From Bradyrhizobium sp. AUGA SZCCT0283 (GTDB lineage Bacteria > Pseudomonadota > Alphaproteobacteria > Rhizobiales > Xanthobacteraceae), in contig NZ_JAFCLU010000027.1 in assembly GCF_018130385.1 (NCBI RefSeq), positions 1-64,000 on the forward strand: 64,000 nucleotides of DNA, written 5' to 3'. The notes beneath the pieces are model-generated. The model saw nothing but the letters and a program-made list of their open reading frames with translations. It was not told where the DNA came from and searched no databases. This document shows, piece after piece, positions 16,338-23,646 of the stretch. Within the stretch, counting starts at the first letter, position 1. The number at the start of each line of letters is the position of its first letter. Position numbers and translations under genes: made by a program.

Positions 16338-16444
16338 TGTTGCCCCCTTGAATACAATTTAATTTTATGAACGGGAGAATCCTGCATTAGACCGTCCCTT
16401 GATACAAGTATTCATTGGATGATGCCTTCCCATAGCTCCCCACC

Positions 16445-16577
16445 CAAAGCGCAGGCATTCTTCCATAACCGAACTCGCTTTCCACGGCATCCACACCTCC
16501 CGCTTGCAAAGCCTGCAAAAAAGCGAAACGTGTAACCCATGTGTCCGGTACGAAATGTCACCTATGTCTCGGCCGCT
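16445..16577 (-). mobile_element. IS481-like transposase N-terminal remnant
   Basis: An ATG at 16490 starts MPWKASSVMEECLRF, close to the MPWK..SVM.ER.RF opening I remember for IS481-family transposases. After about 15 codons the match stops and the frame closes near 16365. Upstream on the same strand is CATAGGTGACATTTCGTACCGGACA (split here as CATAGGTGACA and TTTCGTACCGGACA), which resembles the end region of such elements. The rest of the element is absent. The call rests on a short match. Confidence 0.4.
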
Positions 16578-16907
16578 CACCATGCAACGCACGACATGAC
16601 TGCCGGGCCACCGGCTTTGCGACAGGTTGAGCCGCATGTCACCACGCCATTTGCGTGCAATCCTTCAGGACTATTGAACGCCGCCGTCGCGTCGTCGCAA
16701 TAGCCTTCGGGCTCGTCCTTCAGCCCTGTGCCAGGTCTATTCAGCGCTGCGGCGAGTCGGAAGCCCTTCGGGGTGATGAGTTCTTTGCGCTCACGCGCGT
16801 GTGTGAACGCCGACCGCTCCCGTATGTCTGACACCTTGCAATGACGCGAAAGAGAGAGCTGGGGCTGCCACCCCGCACCCATGCACACCGACCTCACGAA
16901 ATGCACC
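16578..16907. other. No supported gene
   Basis: About 330 bases without a convincing gene. A minus-strand frame (16577-17017) covers it, but it has no ribosome site and no recognisable domain, and it overlaps the better supported small secreted ORF at 16908-17048 in another frame. Composition is less GC-rich than the flanking housekeeping genes. Confidence 0.5.
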
Positions 16908-17048
16908 TCACACTCGTGCCTGTGTTTCAACGTGCCCTTTGCCGGCGGCCTGTGCAGTTCCGCCCGATGGGGATCGGTCGGTCTTCGTGTGCGCCTGTGC
17001 GCCAATCGCAAATGCAAGCGTGAGTGCGACGATGAGTGCAGTCCGCAT
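16908..17048 (-). CDS. 46-residue putative secreted peptide
   Basis: From ATG 17048 (GGGGGAAG seven bases upstream) the frame gives a signal peptide 'MRTALIVALTLAFAIGAQA' and a short hydrophilic tail 'HTKTDRSPSGGTAQAAGKGH..'. No cysteines and no known family. The signal sequence and ribosome site are its only support. A longer in-frame extension to 17180 is Arg/Ser-rich and unlikely. Confidence 0.4.
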   Translation of the reverse strand: MRTALIVALTLAFAIGAQAHTKTDRSPSGGTAQAAGKGHVETQARV

Positions 17049-17306
17049 TTCAGCTTCCCCCGTGTTACTACGGTGAAGTAGCTTGCTCGACGGTAACCGG
17101 CGCGCTGACGAAGAACGCCGAGAGCTTCTTCGCTGCACTGCTAGGACCTTCGACTTCGTCCCGCACGAACGGGAAAGCAACAGTCTTGCTTAAAAAAGCT
17201 GGCCGCTCAGAAAAGAGGCTCCCATTTTTTTTGGAATATGGCCTCCTTAGTTGCCGGAGAGTTCGTGTGATTCGCGAATTGATGACAGTCCACAATGGAG
17301 GCTGCC

Positions 17307-17675
17307 ATGAAAGCGTTCGGTCGCGTACTGACGACGTTCGGTATTCTTCTTCTGGTGTCCTTTCGTGCTGACGCACACGATGCGTCGATGCCGCACCACG
17401 AGTGGTTCAATGCGCAGGAAATGAACCCGGCAGCACGGCAGCGGCTCGGTGTCCCCTGGAAGTCATGCTGCGACAACGGCGACGTGTTCAAGACCCGCTT
17501 CAGGGTGGCTGAAGATCGCTCAGACCAGTGGCAATACCTGAAGGATGGACAGTGGAGAACGATCCCACCTGACATCATCAAGGAAGAGGATACGCCGGAC
17601 CATCTGCCCGTGCTGTTCATCAATAAGCATACGGGAACGGAACTCTGCTTCTTCGTGCCGAAGGGTGGATTGTGA
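17307..17675 (+). CDS. Small secreted protein with CC motif, unknown
   Basis: 122 residues from ATG 17307, which has GGAGG seven bases upstream; an in-frame ATG 12 bases earlier lies on that ribosome site. A signal peptide ends near 'FRADA' (residue 23). The mature protein starts 'HDASMPHHEWFNAQEMNP' and holds 'KSCCDNGDV' and 'TELCFFVPKGG', so three cysteines. Proteins of this look (short, HD.. after cleavage, a CC pair, 'W..IP' middle, C-terminal 'CFF.P') recur in Bradyrhizobium and some phages from memory, without a known function. It lies in the segment between tRNA-Gly and ssrA. Confidence 0.7.
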   Translation: MKAFGRVLTTFGILLLVSFRADAHDASMPHHEWFNAQEMNPAARQRLGVPWKSCCDNGDVFKTRFRVAEDRSDQWQYLKDGQWRTIPPDIIKEEDTPDHLPVLFINKHTGTELCFFVPKGGL

Positions 17676-17996
17676 CGCTTTAGGCCTGTCGCAGGCTTGA
17701 CCCATCGACTTTGGGCAACACCAGCCTATCTTTCGCGCGCGATCACGCGTAGGGTCACTTCGTCGCAAGACGATGGCGCTGAACCTTAGAGTGGACTGCG
17801 GGCAGACCCGGGGGCAGTACCCGGCGCCTCCACCTTAGCAGCTTGAGCTTAAAGGTCTCATCTCGGTGAGATCGATTCTGCCGAAAGGCCGAATCCCAGG
17901 GCTGCTAGGGCGGGGGCGAACCAGGATCGATGGTCGCAAAGAAACTCTGAATTGTGCCCGGCATGATACCGCCGTTATCGGGTCAAAAACCTAAAT

Positions 17997-18041
17997 GCAA
18001 ACGATAACGTTGCATTGAACGAAGTGCGCCTCGCGGCGTAA
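17997..18041 (+). other. tmRNA tag reading frame
   Basis: Resume codon GCA, then the encoded tag ANDNVALNEVRLAA and TAA. It begins ANDN and ends LAA, as expected for alphaproteobacterial proteolysis tags recognised by ClpXP. There is no start codon, as expected. Confidence 0.9.
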
Positions 18042-18082
18042 CCTGTTCGGGGTTGGTCCACCTGGCAACAGAACGGCCATCG

Positions 18083-18116
18083 CCGCGTCAACCTTCGGGT
18101 TGGCGCGGCTTTTATT
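18083..18116 (+). terminator. Intrinsic terminator of ssrA
   Basis: An 11-base-pair stem CCGCGTCAACC / GGTTGGCGCGG (one G.T pair) with a TTCG tetraloop, followed by CTTTTATTT. It ends the tmRNA precursor. Confidence 0.85.
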
Positions 18117-18205
18117 TGTGGGCCCGGCTCGCGCCATGCCCGCTGCCTTCAATTTCCGTCGTTGCCGTGCTAGATATGAGGCGTGTCGCAAAAGAGGAGT
18201 GCGCG

Positions 18206-18766
18206 TTGACCCAGGCGATCACTTCCACCGACACCTCCCGCAACAATCTCCTGATGGTCGCTGCCGGCGGCATCGTGTCCGGCATCCTCACGCCGCTATT
18301 GCCGGCGCTGATCGACCATATCGTCGGCTTGCCCGGCCAGCTGCGCATTTCGCTCATCGCGGTGCCGTTTGCCGTGCTCGTCTTCATTCTGGTGCGGCGC
18401 TTCAGCGCGAATCCGCTCTGGGCGGCGATGCTTGCTGCGATCATCACCATGGTCGCGTTCGTCTGCGCGGTGAATGCGGCCATCTTTATCGAGGGACAGA
18501 CCGCGGGCGCTGCCACAGTCATGCGCTATCTGCTCGCCGGATTGGCCGGCGGGCTGGTCGGTGCGGGCGTGATGGCGCTGGGGATCGGCCTGTTGCCGGC
18601 AGGGCCGCGTGCGGCCGCGGCGTGGTGGCCGATGCTGATCACGGGGACGCTCGCCGGCACGCTGCTGGCGCTCGACAATGCGCTCGGCCTCGACCAGATC
18701 TCGTTCCTCTATCCGGTCTGGCAGGCGGCGGTGGCGGTGCGGCTGGTGATGGTGCTGCGGTCGTGA
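18206..18766 (+). CDS. Small polytopic membrane protein, unknown
   Basis: 186 residues from a TTG at 18206. GAGGAG lies six bases upstream, and the upstream in-frame codons run back into ssrA, so the TTG is preferred. There are about six hydrophobic segments ('NNLLMVAAGGIVSGILTPLLPALIDHIVG', 'ISLIAVPFAVLVFILV', 'LWAAMLAAIITMVAFVCAVNAAIF', 'YLLAGLAGGLVGAGVMALGIGLL', 'WWPMLITGTLAGTLLAL', 'LYPVWQAAVAVRLVMVL'). No known family was recognised. Its N-terminus is partly duplicated at 15949-16026, just after tRNA-Gly. Confidence 0.75.
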   Translation: MTQAITSTDTSRNNLLMVAAGGIVSGILTPLLPALIDHIVGLPGQLRISLIAVPFAVLVFILVRRFSANPLWAAMLAAIITMVAFVCAVNAAIFIEGQTAGAATVMRYLLAGLAGGLVGAGVMALGIGLLPAGPRAAAAWWPMLITGTLAGTLLALDNALGLDQISFLYPVWQAAVAVRLVMVLRS

Positions 18767-18866
18767 CGGCCCAGAGCCGCGTGCAGCCCCGTAGTTCTAC
18801 CGGCCTGCATTAAAGCCTGCATTAAGGCTGCCTTAGCCGAGTTCCGCATACGTTGACCGCTCCCTC

Positions 18867-20960
18867 ATGCAGCGGAATCACAATATGCGGATCGGTCGAC
18901 TCTTTGCGGTATCGATGCTTTCGGTGACAGTCTTGGCGGTCATTCTTGGTGCCGGGGTCCTTGTCCCGCAGTACCGGACCTTTGCCGGCAAGACCGAGGC
19001 GATCAGGGCGGTGGAGGCCTATGGCACGGTGCTGGCGGTTGGCCAGCAGGTCGCCGGTTACCGCGCGCCTTATGTCGGTCCGCTGTTCCAGGAAGGCGCG
19101 GCGACGCCGGCCCAGCTCGAGGTGGCCGCGAAGGCCGTGCAGACGGCTGATGCCGCGTTCGCAAAAGCGCGGATCGCCGTCGGCGCGCTCAGCGATGGCG
19201 CGGCGATCATCCAGGGCCTAAACCAGGCAGCGGCCAAGCTGGCCGAGGTTCGCACAGCGAGCGATCGCGCGATGGCGCTGCCGATGAGCGCGCGCGATCA
19301 GGCGGCGATCAAAGGCTTCCTGCCGGGCATTGCCGGGGTTGTCGGGATTCTCGAACCGCTGTTGAACCGGCTTGAAAACCAGGTCGCGATGGCGGACGCG
19401 TCGTTGACGGCGTTATTGAATGTCGCCCGCACGTCGCAGGATTTGCGAATTTCGGCCGGCGGCCGGGCTGCTACGGCATCGCTTGCGATCAGCACCCGCC
19501 GTCCGCTGACGGCGGCTGAAATATCCAGCATGGACCGCGCCCAGGGCCGCGTCGATCTCGACCGCGAGCGGATCGAGGCCGGTGTGGACCAGATCGGCAG
19601 CCCGCAGCGTCTTACGAAAGCGATGAACGAAGCGATCGAGGCCTATTTCGGAAAAGCCGCGCCGTGGCTTGAAAAGGAAATGGCGGTTGGACGCAACGAC
19701 GGCAAATTCGCGATCGACTCCAATCAACTCGCCAGCACGATCGTGCCGGCGGTGCAGGCCTTCTTCGCCGTGCGCGATGCCGCATTGGTGGAGGCGGAAG
19801 AACGCGCAGGCGCCGCACGCGATGGGGCGCTGACCATGTTGGCGCTGGCCGGCCTTGCCGTGGTGGCGTTGCTCGCCGTGCTTGCCGGCGTCACCGTGAT
19901 GTTGCGGCGGCGTGTGATCACGCCGCTCGCGACGCTGACCGGCGTGATCGGCGACCTCGCCGCCGGCCGGCACGACGTCACGATCCCGACCATCGGGCGT
20001 GCCGATGAAATCGGCGCGATGGCGGGCTCGCTGCAGGTTTTCAAGGACGCCCTGATCGCCAAGAAGGCCGCTGACGAGGCCGCTGCGGTGGAAGCCGATG
20101 CCAAGATCCAGCGCGGCCAGCGCGTCGACCGGATCACCAGCGATTTCGAAGCGATGATCGGTGAAATCGTCGAGATCGTGTCACAGGCCTCGACCGAGCT
20201 GGAAGCTTCCGCCGGCACGCTGACGACAACCGCCGAGCGTTCGGAGGAGCTTGCCACCACGGTCGCGGCGGCGTCCGAGGAAGCCTCCACCAATGTGCAA
20301 TCGGTCGCATCCGCCACCGAAGAGATGGCATCCTCGGTCAACGAGATCAGCCGTCAGGTCCAGGGCTCGGCGCGCATCGCCAATGAGGCGGTGGAGCAGG
20401 CGCAGAAGACCAATGACCGCGTCGCCGAACTCGCCAAGGCCGCCGCCCGGATCGGCGACGTGGTGGAGCTGATCAATACCATCGCGGGCCAGACCAACCT
20501 GCTGGCGCTGAATGCCACCATCGAGGCGGCGCGGGCCGGCGAAGCCGGGCGCGGTTTTGCCGTGGTGGCGTCCGAAGTGAAGGCGCTGGCCGAGCAGACG
20601 GCCAAAGCGACCGGCGAGATCAGCCAGCAGATATCGGGCATCCAGGCAGCGACCCAGGAATCGGTCGGCGCCATCAAAGAGATCGGCGACACCATCGGAC
20701 GGATGTCGGAGATCGCCGCCACCATCGCGGCCGCCGTCGAGGAGCAGGGCGCGGCGACCCAGGAAATTTCCCGCAACGTGCAGCAGGCCGCGAACGGCAC
20801 GCAGCAGGTTTCCTCCAACATCGCCGACGTGCAGCGTGGCGCCAGCGAGACCGGGTCGGCCTCGGCCCAGGTGCTTGGCGCGGCAAAGTCATTGTCCGGC
20901 GAAAGCGACCGGCTCAAGCGCGAGGTCGGCAAGTTCCTCAGTTCGGTGCGGGCGGCCTGA
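18867..20960 (+). CDS. Methyl-accepting chemotaxis protein
   Basis: 697 residues. TM1 (residues about 11-31), a large periplasmic helical domain (32-320), TM2 ('LTMLALAGLAVVALLAVLAGVTVML', about 321-346), HAMP ('RRRVITPLATLTGVIGDLAAGRHDVTIP', 347-400) and the cytoplasmic signalling domain (about 440-690). The hairpin tip 'ELINTIAGQTNLLALNATIEAARAGEAGRGFAVVASEVKALAEQT' is canonical for CheA/CheW contact. There is no C-terminal NWETF-type pentapeptide for CheR docking. The ligand is unknown. A second ATG at 18885 is possible. No che genes are nearby, so it is an orphan receptor. Confidence 0.95.
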   Translation: MQRNHNMRIGRLFAVSMLSVTVLAVILGAGVLVPQYRTFAGKTEAIRAVEAYGTVLAVGQQVAGYRAPYVGPLFQEGAATPAQLEVAAKAVQTADAAFAKARIAVGALSDGAAIIQGLNQAAAKLAEVRTASDRAMALPMSARDQAAIKGFLPGIAGVVGILEPLLNRLENQVAMADASLTALLNVARTSQDLRISAGGRAATASLAISTRRPLTAAEISSMDRAQGRVDLDRERIEAGVDQIGSPQRLTKAMNEAIEAYFGKAAPWLEKEMAVGRNDGKFAIDSNQLASTIVPAVQAFFAVRDAALVEAEERAGAARDGALTMLALAGLAVVALLAVLAGVTVMLRRRVITPLATLTGVIGDLAAGRHDVTIPTIGRADEIGAMAGSLQVFKDALIAKKAADEAAAVEADAKIQRGQRVDRITSDFEAMIGEIVEIVSQASTELEASAGTLTTTAERSEELATTVAAASEEASTNVQSVASATEEMASSVNEISRQVQGSARIANEAVEQAQKTNDRVAELAKAAARIGDVVELINTIAGQTNLLALNATIEAARAGEAGRGFAVVASEVKALAEQTAKATGEISQQISGIQAATQESVGAIKEIGDTIGRMSEIAATIAAAVEEQGAATQEISRNVQQAANGTQQVSSNIADVQRGASETGSASAQVLGAAKSLSGESDRLKREVGKFLSSVRAA

Positions 20961-20968
20961 GCCGCGCG

Positions 20969-21289
20969 CTACGGCGCGATCGTCAGCACCGCCTTCATGT
21001 TCGGATGGAAACGGCAGTAATACTCCACCGTGCCGGCCTTCTTCAGGACGGAGGTCACGGTCTTCTTCGGCGCTATGGTGACGTCGAAATCGCCGTTGCG
21101 CGCGGTCGCGGTATGCACGAACACGTCCTTGTTGATCCATTCGATGGTGTCGCCGACCTTGGTTGAAATCTCGGCCGGCGCGAACACCAGATCCTGCATC
21201 GTGATTTGAATTGTCGCCGCATGCGCCGGGACGGCTATCGCGCCGAACAGCAGGGCGGTCATAACAGGCAGATAGCGTCCCGGATGCAC
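20969..21289 (-). CDS. Cupredoxin (type 1 copper) protein
   Basis: 106 residues. A signal peptide ends at 'PAHA' (residue 24), so it is periplasmic. The type 1 copper ligands are all present: His59 in 'KDVFVHTATA' and Cys92, His95, Met98 in 'YYCRFHPNM'. The short spacing between Cys and Met fits the amicyanin/plastocyanin-like group. It probably shuttles electrons or buffers copper. It is the last gene of an ECF sigma-DUF4142-cupredoxin series on the minus strand, ten bases after DUF4142, and converges on the chemoreceptor with an eight-base gap. Confidence 0.92.
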   Translation of the reverse strand: MHPGRYLPVMTALLFGAIAVPAHAATIQITMQDLVFAPAEISTKVGDTIEWINKDVFVHTATARNGDFDVTIAPKKTVTSVLKKAGTVEYYCRFHPNMKAVLTIAP

Positions 21290-21299
21290 GGCGGGCTCC

Positions 21300-21821
21300 T
21301 TACTTCAGCTTGGCGGCGACTTGTTCGGCGTGCTGCTGGTGGCCTTGAAAAATCTTCAGGCCGGTCTGCAGGAGGCTCTTCAGTTCGGCATTGCTGGCCG
21401 ACGGAATCAGCTGCGTCTCCAGGGCGCCGTTGACGGCCTTGTGGTAGGCGACCTCGTTGGCAACATAGGCCTTGTCGTAGTCGGCGCCCTTCAGCTTGGC
21501 GAGTTCGGCGAGCTTGTCGGCGGCCTGCTTCGACAGCGTCTTGCTGGTGTCGTTGTCCTCCGGGGTCACCTTCAGCTTCTTGACGAGGTCGAGCGCCTGC
21601 TTGTTCACGGCCTCATGGTCGCGCACCATGTCCTGCGCGAATGCCTTGACGTCCTTGTTGCCGGCTTTCTCGATCGCCTGTTTGGCGGCGGCGATGTCGA
21701 TGACGCCCGCGGTGTAGGCGATATGCGCGATCTCGGGATCGGTGGGTTTTGCGCCTTGCGCCAGCGCGGGGCCGGTCAGCAGGCTTAGTGCGGCGATCGC
21801 CGCGCTCATTCGAACGAACAT
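21300..21821 (-). CDS. DUF4142 secreted helical protein
   Basis: 173 residues with a signal peptide (to 'GPALA', residue 21). The rest is a helical ferritin-like bundle of the DUF4142 type: 'DPEIAHIAYTAGVIDIAAAKQAIEKAGNKDVKAFAQDMVRDHEAVNKQALDLVKKL', then 'KAYVANEVAYHKAVNGALETQLIPSASNAELKSLLQTGLKIFQGHQQHAEQVA'. His residues in 'DHEAVN', 'YHKAV' and 'GHQQHAE' could bind metal, but the family function is not established. It is co-directional with a cupredoxin ten bases downstream and an ECF sigma gene upstream (226-base gap with a repeat). Confidence 0.9.
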   Translation of the reverse strand: MFVRMSAAIAALSLLTGPALAQGAKPTDPEIAHIAYTAGVIDIAAAKQAIEKAGNKDVKAFAQDMVRDHEAVNKQALDLVKKLKVTPEDNDTSKTLSKQAADKLAELAKLKGADYDKAYVANEVAYHKAVNGALETQLIPSASNAELKSLLQTGLKIFQGHQQHAEQVAAKLK

Positions 21822-21938
21822 GGTTTGACACTCCTGTAGCGCGGAACCAATGCCGCGCGTTGTTGATGCACAGGAGTTGGATGATCGTGGAGTACAGAGG
21901 TTCCCGGAAAATTGCCGCGCATGGCGGCAGTCGGGCCT

Positions 21939-22034
21939 TCATGGTTCGAGACGCGCGGCTGCGCCGCGCTCCTCACCATGAGGATCTTAGACCTCATCCT
22001 GAGGAGCGCGCCCTTGCGCGCGTCTCGAAGGATA
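21939..22034. repeat. Palindromic repeat, CATCCTGAGG family (composite)
   Basis: Two adjacent hairpins: TCATGGTTCGAGACGCGC with GCGCTCCTCACCATGAGG, then CTCATCCTGAGGAGCGCG with CGCGTCTCGAAGGAT. The same composite, in the opposite order, is at 47690-47785. Confidence 0.8.
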
Positions 22035-22047
22035 GAGCCCCGCTGCC

Positions 22048-22740
22048 TCAGAAACCCAGCCGCTTCAGCACGGCGTCCGTCAGCCGCTCGCAGCGCTTGC
22101 CGGCAAAGGGGAACGCTTCCATCACCACGGGACCGATTTTCTTCTCGACATTGTCTCGCAACATCGTGCGGGCACGGTGCAGCCGGCTCTTTACCGTCTC
22201 CGGCTTGAGCGAGAGAATTTCGGCGGTCTCTTCGACATTCATGCCCTCGATCACGCGGGTGATGAAGACGAGACGAAACGCCTCCGGCAGTTCGTCGATG
22301 GCATGCTCGACGACGGCTTGAATTTCACGCTGGGCCATGGATTTTTCCGGATCGGCGGCGGAGAGGGGGAACTGGATGATCTCGGCGTCGAGCGCGCCTT
22401 GCGGCAAGGAGTCCAGTTCTACGGCTGGACGGCGGCGGCGCAGCCGGCCCAGCGCCTCGTTCATGGCGATCCGCGACAGCCAGGTCGAGAGGCTGGAATC
22501 GCCGCGAAAGCTTTCCAGGTGTGTGAAGGCGCGGACGTAGGCTTCCTGCACGACGTCCTCGGCTTCGCTGTCGTTGCGCAGGATACCGCGGGCAAGGCGA
22601 TAGAGCCTGCGGTTATTCGCCTGCATGATGGCTCGAACCGCCGTCTCGTCGCGCGCCAGCGCCCGCCGCACCAGTTCGGCATCGCCGGATTCGACGGGCG
22701 CTATTTGCGGTATGTGGGCCTGGCGCATGATGTCCACCAA
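22048..22740 (-). CDS. ECF RNA polymerase sigma factor
   Basis: 230 residues. Region 2 is 'AIMQANNRRLYRLARGILRNDSEAEDVVQEAYVRAFTHLESFRGDSSLSTWLSRIAMNEALGRLRRRR' (about residues 39-106, with the DVVQEAYVRAF core). Region 4 is 'AIDELPEAFRLVFITRVIEGMNVEETAEILSLKPETVKSRLHRARTMLRD' (about 145-200). The 30-residue C-terminal tail 'FPFAGKRCERLTDAVLKRLGF' has one Cys. No anti-sigma gene is adjacent; the next genes downstream are DUF4142 and a cupredoxin, likely part of its regulon. Start choice between ATG 22740 and ATG 22728 is open. Confidence 0.93.
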   Translation of the reverse strand: MVDIMRQAHIPQIAPVESGDAELVRRALARDETAVRAIMQANNRRLYRLARGILRNDSEAEDVVQEAYVRAFTHLESFRGDSSLSTWLSRIAMNEALGRLRRRRPAVELDSLPQGALDAEIIQFPLSAADPEKSMAQREIQAVVEHAIDELPEAFRLVFITRVIEGMNVEETAEILSLKPETVKSRLHRARTMLRDNVEKKIGPVVMEAFPFAGKRCERLTDAVLKRLGF

Positions 22741-22800
22741 TAACAGGGTATTGGGGTTGGATGCGGCAGAGGGAAAGAGGTTCCCGAAATATTTTGGCTT

Positions 22801-22877
22801 CGTAGGATGGATGGAGCGAAGCGATACCCATCATTGCTGAGGCGGTGGGTTTCGCTGCGCTCTACCCACTCTACAGG
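22801..22877. repeat. Diverged palindromic repeat (TAGGATGG/CCACTCTAC)
   Basis: CGTAGGATGGATGGAGCGAAG..ACCCATC and GGTGGGTTTCGCTGCGCTCTACCCACTCTACAG (in two pieces) form an imperfect inverted repeat with the layout of the TAGGGTGGGCA family. It lies between the sigma factor and the NTF2-like gene. Confidence 0.65.
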
Positions 22878-22881
22878 TCCA

Positions 22882-23244
22882 TCACGCCGCCGGCACCTGG
22901 TCGAGGAACCCGGTGATGCTGCGGATGCGGCCGTCGCTGAGTACGGCGAAATCGGTGCCCTTGATCGGACTGTCGCCGCCGTCGGGACCCAGCCCCCAGG
23001 AGAAGCGGACGTGGTCGCCAAAACCGTTGGGTTCGCCGATCAGCCTGAATTTGAAATCCGGAAAGCGCTGCTGCACGCCGGCGACGAGGGCGTCCACGCC
23101 GTCATGGCCGTCGCCCGACATCAGCGGGTCGACATACTTTGCGTCCGTCGTCCAGTTCGCGGCCAGAATTTCGCGCCGGCGGGCTGGGGCACGCTCATTC
23201 CACAAATCGATGTAGCGGTTCGCGACGGTCTTGTGATCGGTCAT
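22882..23244 (-). CDS. SnoaL/NTF2-like protein
   Basis: 120 residues, cytosolic cone-shaped alpha+beta barrel. The first helix 'TVANRYIDLWNERAPARRREILAANWTTDAKYVDPLM' and the strands 'GVDALVAGVQQRFPDFKFRLIGEPNGFGDHVRFSWGLGP' and 'SPIKGTDFAVLSDGRIRSITGFLD' fit the polyketide-cyclase SnoaL / nuclear transport factor 2 superfamily. Members bind or isomerise small molecules. No catalytic assignment is possible. AGGAG precedes ATG 23244. A similar-fold protein is at 62939. Confidence 0.87.
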   Translation of the reverse strand: MTDHKTVANRYIDLWNERAPARRREILAANWTTDAKYVDPLMSGDGHDGVDALVAGVQQRFPDFKFRLIGEPNGFGDHVRFSWGLGPDGGDSPIKGTDFAVLSDGRIRSITGFLDQVPAA

Positions 23245-23310
23245 GTTGCTCTCCTTCGATAGTGCCGGATGGATCGGCTGAACGCACTATCGGAGGTTCG
23301 CGCGGGCTGA

Positions 23311-23475
23311 GCGATTACCTCGGAGGTCAAGGATTTCGAGGCGCAGCAGAAAGTGTTCGACGCCGATCCGAACTATCAGTTGCTCGCGATCGGTGCGCGT
23401 GCGGCGCTGACCTATTTCCGCTGGTTGCTGGCGCGGCGGTTCGAGGCGGAAGGGAACACGGCGCGGGCGGCGTAG
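23311..23475 (+). pseudogene. C-terminal gene remnant, unknown
   Basis: After an in-frame TGA, 54 codons read with good coding composition to TAG: 'SEVKDFEAQQKVFDADPN', then 'YQLLAIGARAALTYFRWLL' and 'ARRFEAEG..'. There is no start codon or ribosome site. It looks like the 3' end of a lost gene, of a family I do not recognise. The surrounding 400-base gap (23245-23646) shows nothing else. Confidence 0.35.
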
Positions 23476-23646
23476 AGGCCGCGGCCGTGCCGCCCCCAAA
23501 TCTCGGGCACGTGACCATGGATGGGGCTGGGGCCTGCACCAGATTTGGCGTAGAAGCATGATCTCGACCTCGTTTGGCTCTTGATCAGAGTCAAAGCTTG
23601 GCCCTTGCCCTTCTCACTATGTGGGGCGATCAATCGGTGAACGGGC

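Larger units (their letters stand above)
17770..18116 (+). ncRNA. ssrA: Circularly permuted two-piece tmRNA
   Basis: The acceptor piece comes first: P2 strand CCTTAGAGTGG, T arm CCGGG-GGCAGTA-CCCGG and 3' end CGCCTCC-A-CC (17825-17834). A spacer follows whose ends pair (TAGCAGC with GCTGCTA). The coding piece starts GGGGGCG (17912), pairing with CGCCTCC to restore the seven-base-pair acceptor stem, and continues AACCAGGATCGATGG and the P2 strand AACTCTGAA. The tag frame (17997-18041) and a pseudoknot region come next, then the terminator at 18083-18116. This is the two-piece layout known from alphaproteobacteria. tmRNA with SmpB rescues stalled ribosomes. The 5' end of the precursor is approximate. 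Confidence 0.92.

Noticed and set aside
16577..17017. 146-residue minus-strand open frame between tRNA-Gly and ssrA
   Set aside because: No ribosome site or domain, and it overlaps the better supported small secreted ORF in another frame. It could still be a gene fragment.
17697..17732. Sigma-70 promoter for ssrA (TTGACC and TATCTT)
   Set aside because: The spacer is 24 bases, too long for a standard promoter.
15850..18205. Intact integrative element at tRNA-Gly
   Set aside because: No integrase gene and no second copy of the tRNA 3' end was seen, so only a scar is claimed.
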